Shown: positions 32,198 to 39,448 of the stretch, one piece after another | Layout of the letters: every line of letters begins with the position of its first letter | How positions within the stretch are numbered: position 1 is the stretch's first letter | Source: JAJTHB01 sp033763775 | Lineage (GTDB): Bacteria > Pseudomonadota > Alphaproteobacteria > Rickettsiales > SXRF01 | Length of the DNA stretch: 64,000 bases | Direction: 5' to 3' | NCBI GenBank assembly: GCA_033763775.1 | Contig: JANRJW010000014.1 | Location: forward strand, 1 to 64,000 | The notes under the pieces: generated by a model | Seen by the model: the letters and a program-made list of their open reading frames with translations, nothing else | What the model was told of the DNA's origin: nothing | The model's database searches: none | Made by a program: the position numbers and the translations under genes

Positions 32198-33306
32198 GCC
32201 GCTACGATGTCATCATTGTTGGTGGCGGCATGGCCGGGCTGATGCTGGCGTGGCATCTGAGGCAGCGCCACCCGTCGCTTGACATACTCGTGCTGGAAGC
32301 GCGGGATCGCTACACCCATGATCGTCACTTTGCTTTCTGGCTGGATGATCGCGAGGATGGCTTTCCCGAAACGCTGATATCCCATGCATGGCGGCGCTGG
32401 CAGGTGATCGATGCGCAGGGAGAAACCATGATGTTTCATGGCCAGCATTATCGCTACGGCGTCATTGCTTCCGACCGTTTTTATCAGACCATGACCGCGC
32501 TACCCGCTCTTACGGTGCATCATCGCTGCCGCATCACATCCATTCACGAAGATCAGGTCATCAGCGAAGATGGTGCCAGCTACCATGGCACCATGATTTT
32601 TGATGCACGTCCGCACACGAACCTGACCGCGCCGCTTTATCAACAATTCTCCGGCGTGGTCATTGAAACGGCGCAGCCCTGTTTTGATCCAGACTGCGCA
32701 ACGCTGATGGATTTTTCTATCCCACAGCCCGAGGCGGCCTGCGCCTTTGTTTATTCGCTGCCATTTTCATCATCGCGCGCACTGCTTGAACCCACCCTGC
32801 TCACCGCCCGTCCATGGCCAGTAGCAGCCGTGCAGCACTGGCAATCTGAGCTGCTGAATAAAAAGTCACTGGCAGGTGCCACCGTGCACCATCACGAATA
32901 TGGGCTACTACCACTGACCACCGAGCTGGCAGATACACAGCATGCCATCGCGATTGGCACCCGCGCAGGCTGGATGCGCGCCTCCACCGGCTATAGTTTC
33001 ATGGCCAGCTGGCGCACGACCAGCACCATCGCTGAGCGCTACCGACCCGGCATGAAAACAATGGAGCTACCACCCCTAGCGCGACCTTACCGCACCACCA
33101 GCCGCGCCATGGATACACTCTGGCTTCGTGTTGCAAAGCATCATCCGGGTCTGCTTCCTGAGTGTTTCACGGCGTGGTTTCGCGCGCTGCCCGGCGATGC
33201 CATGGCCGCCTTCATGGATGATCGCGCCTTGCTGGCAACGCAGCTCAAACTGATCGCCCACACCCCCAGCCCCACCATTTTTCTTAAATCGCTATGCAAA
33301 CGCTGA
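32194..33306 (+). CDS. crtY: Lycopene beta-cyclase (CrtY type)
   Basis: 370 residues. The N-terminal dinucleotide-binding motif is YDVIIVGGGMAGLMLAWHLR. It is followed by LVLEARDRYTHDRHFAFWLDD, with the conserved FW-x-x-D of bacterial CrtY, then IFDARPHT and the C-terminal GDAMAAFMDD. It cyclises both ends of lycopene to give beta-carotene. It overlaps crtB by ATGA and blh by 13 bases. Confidence 0.92.
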   Translation: MSRYDVIIVGGGMAGLMLAWHLRQRHPSLDILVLEARDRYTHDRHFAFWLDDREDGFPETLISHAWRRWQVIDAQGETMMFHGQHYRYGVIASDRFYQTMTALPALTVHHRCRITSIHEDQVISEDGASYHGTMIFDARPHTNLTAPLYQQFSGVVIETAQPCFDPDCATLMDFSIPQPEAACAFVYSLPFSSSRALLEPTLLTARPWPVAAVQHWQSELLNKKSLAGATVHHHEYGLLPLTTELADTQHAIAIGTRAGWMRASTGYSFMASWRTTSTIAERYRPGMKTMELPPLARPYRTTSRAMDTLWLRVAKHHPGLLPECFTAWFRALPGDAMAAFMDDRALLATQLKLIAHTPSPTIFLKSLCKR

Positions 33307-34187
33307 AACATCTTCACTGGCGCCTTGCGCTTGCTCTCAGTGTGGCCGCAACGGCGCTGTGCCTTATCTGGCCGCCATCCGACACCGTGCAGCTGGCGCT
33401 TCTGCTGCTGCTGGCAGGCTGCATTGGTGTGCCGCATGGCCTGACGGATCTTGGGCAGCTGAGCGCCGCCGGTAGCAGATTTCCTCTGCCCAGGCTTGCG
33501 CCCGCCATATGCGGGCTGGTTTACTATCTGCTGATGCTGCTGGCGGTATTGATAGTTTGGCAGCTTACACCTGCCGGCGCACTACTGCTTTTATTGCTGG
33601 TATCGATCTATCACTTCGGCAGTCATGATATGCGAGAAATCAAGCAGCGCTCTTGCTCAAGGGCAGCCATCTGGCGTCACGGCGCGCTGATTATTCTGCT
33701 GCCACTCGCCGCACAACCACAAACTTCTGATTATTTTCAGCTGCTCTCCGGCCTGAACTGGCAACGCGCGCAGCCAGTTTTTGTTGCCGCCGCAATGATT
33801 CTTGTGCCATGGCAGCTGGTCTGGCTATTGCAAAAACCGCAAAACACCTGCATGCTTGCAGAAACATGCACCATCTACGGCATGCTGATCGTCCTGCCAC
33901 CGCTGCTTTCTTTCACCTTCTATTTCTGCTTCTGGCACACACCGCGCCACTACCTCCAACACCTCGCAGCCCATGGCGCAGCATGGCTCAAACCATCCAG
34001 CGTTATCACTCTGGCCATGCTGTTCGTTGCCTGCGTTGGGCTGGTTTTTTTTCTGCTCCACTTTGAAACATTCGCGGTGCATCCATCGCGTGAAATCACA
34101 CTGTGGTTTTTCAAGCTCCTTTCCGCGCTGGCTGTGCCTCACATACTGCTAAGTCTAATAATACATCCACAAGCCTCTGAGCGTTAA
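33294..34187 (+). CDS. blh: Beta-carotene 15,15'-dioxygenase (Brp/Blh)
   Basis: 297 residues, integral membrane (about eight hydrophobic segments). Iron-ligand histidines of the Brp/Blh family are visible: GCIGVPHGLTDLG, LLVSIYHFGSHDM and FYFCFWHTPRHYLQHLAAHG. It cleaves beta-carotene to two retinals, the rhodopsin chromophore. The start lies inside the end of crtY, so the two are translationally coupled. Its presence makes the downstream rhodopsin self-sufficient for retinal. Confidence 0.95.
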   Translation: MQTLKHLHWRLALALSVAATALCLIWPPSDTVQLALLLLLAGCIGVPHGLTDLGQLSAAGSRFPLPRLAPAICGLVYYLLMLLAVLIVWQLTPAGALLLLLLVSIYHFGSHDMREIKQRSCSRAAIWRHGALIILLPLAAQPQTSDYFQLLSGLNWQRAQPVFVAAAMILVPWQLVWLLQKPQNTCMLAETCTIYGMLIVLPPLLSFTFYFCFWHTPRHYLQHLAAHGAAWLKPSSVITLAMLFVACVGLVFFLLHFETFAVHPSREITLWFFKLLSALAVPHILLSLIIHPQASER

Positions 34188-34259
34188 CCTTTTTTTCTTG
34201 TGCCTAACATACAAACCAAGTACAAGCTGTTTCATAATAATGCATGCAGGGAGTATGTA

Positions 34260-35900
34260 ATGCTGACACACGAAGGTATCGGTGGCATTCGTATTCATGG
34301 GCTCGGCGCCGTTGCGCCCAGCATGGCATCTCACCTTTCTCCGCAAGTTTTCCGTGCAGCGGCGAACTCATTTGCTTCTTCTCCAGCAACCAGCCGCACC
34401 GGCATAAAAAAAGCTGCCAGCACCGCCATCCGCGCTAATGGCGCTTCGATTAAACCGCTGCTTTACATCAGCTTCATCAGCGTGCTTTCGCTTTCTGTTG
34501 CCTCCACGCTCATCAACAACACCCAGTTTACGGTGCTCGAGCAGAAGATATTGGAAAAAGAGCGCGCCATCAGCGAACTGCTCGCCACCTCCGATCCCTC
34601 ATCACTGATCGCTCGCCTCTCCGCCCTGCCACCTGCCGCCGAGGGGGAAGATATTCTGGTTTCAACCACACTGCTGGATGATTTGAAAAAAAATCTTGAG
34701 CTTTCCAGTGAGTTCAAAAACCAGCACAGCGAACAGCTGAGTGTCATCAAATCATCGCTGAAAGATGCTTCCTACAGCGCGCTGGCGCTGGCGGTGGCCA
34801 CAATTCTGATCGGCATGATCGTCGCCGCCGTCATTGCGCGGCGTCTTTCGGGGCAGATTAACTCACTGAGCGACATCATGTACCACATCACGCTCGGCGA
34901 ATACAACACCGACGTAACGCCACGAGGCAAAGTCGGGCTGGAAATGGCACGCATGTATGATGCCGTGCGCATCTTCCGTGATAATGCTGCGGAAATTCAG
35001 GCGCTGCGCGCGCGCGAGGAAGAGCTTCGTATTGAAAAAGCCCAGGAGCTTAAGGCCAATCTGCAAAAAATTTCGGATGTGCTGGGCGGCCAGATTCAGG
35101 CCATTTTCACCGAAATTCAGGATGATCAGAAAAAATCGCTCGAAGCCGCCAAGAACATGGATGCGCTCTCCCATGAGCTGAAGGAAACCACGGCGCGCAC
35201 CACCAGCGCCATGCAGGTCACAACGGAAAACACCCATCAGGTTCGTCAGGCCACCAATAATCTCTCCAGCAGCATTCAGGATATTGCGAGCGCTGCGTCT
35301 CACGCGCGCGACCTTTCAAGCGCTGCGGTTCAAAAAGCAATGGTCAGCAACCAGCGCATCCAGAGCCTTGAAAAGCTGGCGGATGAGATTGTCGGGGTCA
35401 CCGAAATCATTCAAAATATCGCCGGTCAGACCAACCTGCTTGCGCTCAACGCCACCATCGAAGCGGCGCGCGCTGGCGAGGCAGGCAAAGGTTTTTCTGT
35501 GGTGGCCAGTGAGGTCAAGGCACTTTCCGGCCAGACCGCCGGCGCCACCGACAAAATCTCTTCACAGATCGCCAGCATCCGCAGCGAAGTCAGCGGCGCG
35601 GTGGAAGTAATGAAAGAAATTGCGCTCAGCATCGAATCCATTTCCCAGTGTTCCAATGATATTTCCGAGAAAGTCTCATCGCAGGCATCAGCCACCGAGC
35701 AAATCTCAGCGCTGGTAAGCAATGTAGCGGCGGAAATCAGTAAAATCGGCGAGTCGGTTGAGGTGCTCGCTGCGGATGCGGTCAAATCCAAACAGCTGGC
35801 CGAAGAAGTCAGCACATCCTCCCACGATACCTCACAAACCATTGAGTCGCTTGGCTCAAAAGTTCAAACCTCTATTAAACAACTCGTCGACGTCACTTAA
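34260..35900 (+). CDS. Methyl-accepting chemotaxis transducer, probable partner of the rhodopsin
   Basis: 546 residues from the ATG preceded by GGGAG; an upstream GTG lacks such a site. A cytoplasmic N-terminal tail of about 65 residues precedes TM1 (PLLYISFISVLSLSVASTLI, about 66-85). An external region of about 85 residues is followed by TM2 (ALALAVATILIGMIVAAVIA, about 174-193), a HAMP domain (about 194-246) and the signalling coiled coil. The hairpin tip is canonical (EIIQNIAGQTNLLALNATIE, then AARAGEAGKGFSVVASEVK). It relays receptor state to CheA/CheW. The stop lies 10 bases before the rhodopsin ATG, so the two genes form one unit like sensory rhodopsin/Htr pairs. The external domain resembles no ligand-binding domain I know. 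Confidence 0.9.
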   Translation: MLTHEGIGGIRIHGLGAVAPSMASHLSPQVFRAAANSFASSPATSRTGIKKAASTAIRANGASIKPLLYISFISVLSLSVASTLINNTQFTVLEQKILEKERAISELLATSDPSSLIARLSALPPAAEGEDILVSTTLLDDLKKNLELSSEFKNQHSEQLSVIKSSLKDASYSALALAVATILIGMIVAAVIARRLSGQINSLSDIMYHITLGEYNTDVTPRGKVGLEMARMYDAVRIFRDNAAEIQALRAREEELRIEKAQELKANLQKISDVLGGQIQAIFTEIQDDQKKSLEAAKNMDALSHELKETTARTTSAMQVTTENTHQVRQATNNLSSSIQDIASAASHARDLSSAAVQKAMVSNQRIQSLEKLADEIVGVTEIIQNIAGQTNLLALNATIEAARAGEAGKGFSVVASEVKALSGQTAGATDKISSQIASIRSEVSGAVEVMKEIALSIESISQCSNDISEKVSSQASATEQISALVSNVAAEISKIGESVEVLAADAVKSKQLAEEVSTSSHDTSQTIESLGSKVQTSIKQLVDVT

Positions 35901-35910
35901 GGAGCACCCC

Positions 35911-36675
35911 ATGGAACCTACTACTGAATCTTTCAGCATGCTGGCACTGGCCACACAATATTCGTTTTATATGGCTTTTTCCGGTATGTTCGCTGCCACC
36001 ATCTATTTCTGGATGGAACGCAATAATCTCACCCCGCGCTACAGTGTGGTTGCCAGCTTGTCGATGATGATTACCTGCATCGCCGCGGTCAACTATGCCT
36101 CCATGCGCAACATGGTAGGGCTGGACGGCTCCTTTGCAACCCTCGGCAGTTTCCCGACCGAGTTCCGCTATGCGGACTGGGTGCTCACCACTCCGCTCAT
36201 TCTGGCGGTGCTGGTTATGCTGAGCAACAGCCAGAACAAAGGCGCGCTGGCAGCCAAGCTGATGATTGCCGATGCCATCATGATTGTCGCCGGGTACATC
36301 GGCGAGGTGGATATTAACCGCGCCGGCGGCGGCACCACCATTGGCTGGGTTGGCTTTCTGGTGGGCTGCGCCGCGTTCGTGTACATCCTCGTCACGGTGT
36401 ATGGCGAGCTCAGCGAAGCTGCGGCCGATATGCCGGATGAACTCCGCGGCACCTTCAGCGCGCTGCAGAATTTTGTACTCATTGCATGGTCGATTTATCC
36501 GCTGGGCTACCTTGCGCCGCTGCTGGGCTACCACGGCGATCTGCTGGCACTACGCGAGCTGATTTATTGCATCGCCGACATCACTGCCAAAGCCGGTTTC
36601 GGCATACTGGCGGTCAGCCTTGCCAAGAAACTCTCAATGCTGGAAATCCAGCGCCAGTCGGAGCAGCATAAATAA
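35911..36675 (+). CDS. Microbial rhodopsin, probable sensory rhodopsin
   Basis: 254 residues, seven helices, with TAAGGAGCACCCC before the ATG. Helix C reads FRYADWVLTTPLILAV: Arg86, Asp89 (counter-ion), Thr93, and Val100 where proteorhodopsin has the proton-donor Glu108. Helix B has AAVNYASMRN, with Asn61 where proteorhodopsin has His75. Helix F has WSIYPLGYLAP. Helix G has IADITAKAGFG with Asp223 and the retinal-binding Lys227. The retinal site is thus intact but proton-pump hallmarks are missing. It is preceded by a chemotaxis transducer and by retinal synthesis genes. A slow photocycle sensor is the best reading; a weak pump is not excluded. Confidence 0.92.
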   Translation: MEPTTESFSMLALATQYSFYMAFSGMFAATIYFWMERNNLTPRYSVVASLSMMITCIAAVNYASMRNMVGLDGSFATLGSFPTEFRYADWVLTTPLILAVLVMLSNSQNKGALAAKLMIADAIMIVAGYIGEVDINRAGGGTTIGWVGFLVGCAAFVYILVTVYGELSEAAADMPDELRGTFSALQNFVLIAWSIYPLGYLAPLLGYHGDLLALRELIYCIADITAKAGFGILAVSLAKKLSMLEIQRQSEQHK

Positions 36676-36705
36676 CCGGCCAAAACGCCTACGCTCCTAA
36701 CCTCA

Positions 36706-36741
36706 GGGTCTACCTTGCGATTCGCAGGTAGACCCTTTTTT
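36706..36741 (+). terminator. Rho-independent terminator after the rhodopsin gene
   Basis: GGGTCTACC-TTGCGATTCGCA-GGTAGACCC (with an inner TGCG/CGCA pair) is followed by six T residues. It closes the crt-blh-transducer-rhodopsin unit. It ends at the stop of the opposed symporter gene. Confidence 0.9.
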
Positions 36742-38116
36742 ATAGCTGGTATTTGCGAATGTAATGTTCCATCTCGCTTTTAATGCGCCCGCGCAGCAGA
36801 TACAGCACAATGATGTTCGGTAGCGCCATACCGAGGATCAAGAGGTCAGAGAAATCCAGCACCACACCAAAGTGCAGGATGCCGCCAAGGAAGGTCGCAG
36901 CGCAGAAAATCAGCTGGTACAGGCGGATCATCTTGCGGCCAAACAGGTAGCTCCACGCCATCTCACCATAATAGCTCCAGCCAATGGTGGTGGTATACGC
37001 AAACACAAACACATTCGCCGCCAGCAGCACGGTAAACCACGGCGCGACGCTGGCAAACGCGCTGGCGGCAATCGCCACGCCGTCATTCGCTGTCGCGCCG
37101 ACATACGCGCCGGTAATCACCACCATCAGGCCGGTGAGCAGCGCGATCATCGCCGCGAAGAATGGCTCCAGCAGCGCTACCGCCCCTTCACGCACCGGTT
37201 CGGTAGTTTTAGCGGCAGCGTGCGCAATTGGCGCGGAGCCGAGGCCAGCCTCGTTTGCAAAGCTCGCGCGCTTGAAGGCAATCGCGATCATCGCAATGAA
37301 GCCGCCCTGCGCCGCGCTGCCGGTAAACGCCTCGGAAATAATAAGCGATAGCGCGGCCGGCAGCTGGTCGATATGCGCCGCCACCACAACCAGCGCGCAG
37401 ATAAGGTAGAGAATACCCTTCAGCGGCACCATTTTTTCAGCCACCGCAGCGATGCGCTTGATCGAGCCGATGAGTACAAAAAACACCAAGAGCGCCATGG
37501 CGAGCGCCACCAGCCAGCCGAGATCCTTCAGCGGCTCGAACGTGGTGGTCATGATTTTCACCACCTGATTCGACTGGAACATATTCCCACCACCCAGCGC
37601 GCCGCCCAGGCAGAAAATCGCAAACACAATCGCAAGGAACTTACCAAGCGCTGGCTTGCCAATGTCGCTGAGGCCACCTTTGATATATTCAAACGGCCCG
37701 CCAAACACCTTGCCGTTTTCATCAATGCGGCGGTAGCACATGGAAAGTGTCACCTCGGCAAATTTCGTCGCCATACCCAGCAGACCGGCGACCACAATCC
37801 AGAAAATCGCGCCCGGCCCGCCGATCGCCACGCCCACCGAAATCCCCGCAATCGAGCCAAGGCCGACGGTGGCGGAAAGCGCGGAAAGCAGCGCTTGCAG
37901 GTGGCTCACCTCGCCCGCATCCTCATGCTTATCAAATTTGCCAGCGACAATCTGGCAGGCATGGCGAAACAAGCGGAAATTCACGCCCTTTAAGTAAAAT
38001 GTGAAGAAAAACGCGGCCACCACCAGCCACAGCACGATGAACGGAAAGCCGCCCACATCGAAGAACAGCACCGCCGAAAGCACTCCAACCAGCGACCCAA
38101 TGATGGCTTCAACCAT
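36740..38116 (-). CDS. Sodium/alanine symporter family (AGCS) protein
   Basis: 458 residues with about eleven membrane helices. AGCS signatures: ALLSALSATVGLGSIAGISVGVAIGGPGAIFWI near residue 85-115, GKVFGGPFEYIKGGL, GGGNMFQSNQVVKI, FKRASFANEAGLGSAPIAHAAAKT, and TTIGWSYYGEMAW. It takes up alanine, glycine or a similar amino acid with sodium. AAAGGATG lies before the ATG. Monocistronic, it converges with the rhodopsin gene. Confidence 0.93.
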   Translation of the reverse strand: MVEAIIGSLVGVLSAVLFFDVGGFPFIVLWLVVAAFFFTFYLKGVNFRLFRHACQIVAGKFDKHEDAGEVSHLQALLSALSATVGLGSIAGISVGVAIGGPGAIFWIVVAGLLGMATKFAEVTLSMCYRRIDENGKVFGGPFEYIKGGLSDIGKPALGKFLAIVFAIFCLGGALGGGNMFQSNQVVKIMTTTFEPLKDLGWLVALAMALLVFFVLIGSIKRIAAVAEKMVPLKGILYLICALVVVAAHIDQLPAALSLIISEAFTGSAAQGGFIAMIAIAFKRASFANEAGLGSAPIAHAAAKTTEPVREGAVALLEPFFAAMIALLTGLMVVITGAYVGATANDGVAIAASAFASVAPWFTVLLAANVFVFAYTTTIGWSYYGEMAWSYLFGRKMIRLYQLIFCAATFLGGILHFGVVLDFSDLLILGMALPNIIVLYLLRGRIKSEMEHYIRKYQL

Positions 38117-38136
38117 GGCTATTCATCCTTTCTGCT

Positions 38137-38231
38137 CCTTCTCCCCTCGGGGGAGAAGGCTGGGATGAGGGGGGCTATAATTTGGTGCACCAAGCCCCCT
38201 CACCCTAGCCCTCTCCCCGCCGGGGAGAGGG
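38137..38231. repeat. CCTTCTCCCC...GGGGAGAGGG palindromic element
   Basis: Two hairpins (CTTCTCCCC-TC-GGGGGAGAAGG and CCCTCTCCCCG-CC-GGGGAGAGGG) are joined by GGATGAGGGGGGCT ... AGCCCCCTCACCC, which pair with each other. This is a full-length copy of the family whose parts are at 11365, 24849, 43680 and 44258. It lies between the divergent symporter and orphan genes. Confidence 0.85.
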
Positions 38232-38331
38232 TTTAATAGTTTTATTTCATAGGTTTGTATTCATATAACTGACACTAAACTGTAACAATCCGGCTGTATA
38301 CGAAAAACTGCGCGGATGCTACAATCCACCC

Positions 38332-39390
38332 ATGGACAAGGAAAAACCCAGCTCGGCGGTCGATCGTCTGAAGGATAATAGCCTTAAAACGGCAGGCTAC
38401 GGCTATTTGATTGGCGATGCGGCAATTATTGCTGCCGGTCTAACCGACAGTACCAAAAAAGACTGGGGAGAGAAGGGGCGCTATGCTGCCGTAGGGGCTT
38501 ACTGGGCGCTGGGCGGCTTAGCCGCGGCGCGCTATGGCAACCCGTCAGCAGAAAAAGAGCTGGAGCTACTATCTAAGCGCTTAGGTGAGTATCTAAAAAA
38601 ACAGCACATTGAAATTCCTGATTCACCCACCACTTCATCGCTGACCAAGCCCAGCGGCGTTATCGACACGATTGAAGATTTTCTGTATCAGCACCCGTCG
38701 CAGGCGCTTAATAGCATCTATGCTTTAGGTGCCGGACAGCTAATTTATTCGGGCATAAAAGATCTTGGAAAAGCAGAAAATAAAAACGCAAAAATACTTG
38801 CGCGGCTGGATACAACCTCTGGGATACTTATTGCCGCCGGAGCATTAGCAGGTCTGCTGATTAAAGAAAAAGCCCCCGACCCAACACACCCCGCTCATAG
38901 CAGATGGGAAAAAGCAATGGCTTGGGTTCAGGAAAAACCGCTACGTGTTTCCGGATGGCTTTACCACGCTAATAACGCAACGATGTTAGGTGCGACCTAT
39001 TTCAAGCATCAGGCACATCCTGAAAGCAAAAACTATCTGTGGAGAGCCCTTACCGCTGTCAGCTACATTTTTGCCAACACCATGCTTCAGTTTTCTTCCA
39101 AACAAGGTGGGACTGCGAGTAATGTAGATCAGGACAAACAAACCATGGCAGCACTTGCGGAAAAGTCGGCTTTGGTGATCGCAGCACAGCCGAAAGAAAT
39201 TCAGGAGGCGCTCATTGAACAGATTTCAGGCTTCCTCGCCAGCCAGCATGAAGTGTCGCTGAAAGCGCCTGAAATTGCCGCTATATTGCATGATAAACTT
39301 AGCACAGTAAGCGCTCCATCCCACCAACCCGCCAACTGGTCGCAGCGTTTGGAAAATACCTCACCATCCGCGCCGATGGCCACACGATAA
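38332..39390 (+). CDS. Orphan multi-pass membrane protein
   Basis: 352 residues, not recognised. It has five or six moderately hydrophobic stretches (YGYLIGDAAIIAAGL, YAAVGAYWALGGLAAARYG, LNSIYALGAGQLIYSGI, TTSGILIAAGALAGLLI, LWRALTAVSYIFANTML). A soluble, Ala/Gln-rich C-terminus of about 90 residues follows, ending in a proline-rich tail. No signal peptide and no known motif. TACAAT lies six bases before the ATG, so the message could be nearly leaderless; this is weak. Confidence 0.6.
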   Translation: MDKEKPSSAVDRLKDNSLKTAGYGYLIGDAAIIAAGLTDSTKKDWGEKGRYAAVGAYWALGGLAAARYGNPSAEKELELLSKRLGEYLKKQHIEIPDSPTTSSLTKPSGVIDTIEDFLYQHPSQALNSIYALGAGQLIYSGIKDLGKAENKNAKILARLDTTSGILIAAGALAGLLIKEKAPDPTHPAHSRWEKAMAWVQEKPLRVSGWLYHANNATMLGATYFKHQAHPESKNYLWRALTAVSYIFANTMLQFSSKQGGTASNVDQDKQTMAALAEKSALVIAAQPKEIQEALIEQISGFLASQHEVSLKAPEIAAILHDKLSTVSAPSHQPANWSQRLENTSPSAPMATR

Positions 39391-39448
39391 CATCATTTAC
39401 CGCCTGAAAATCTCCTGCTAGCATGCCTATCTTCGCTTAGAGGTTCGC

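Noticed and set aside
35911..36675. Rhodopsin as an ordinary proton-pumping proteorhodopsin
   Set aside because: The donor Glu and the helix B His are absent and a transducer gene is directly upstream. The cluster with crt genes and blh alone would have suggested a pump.
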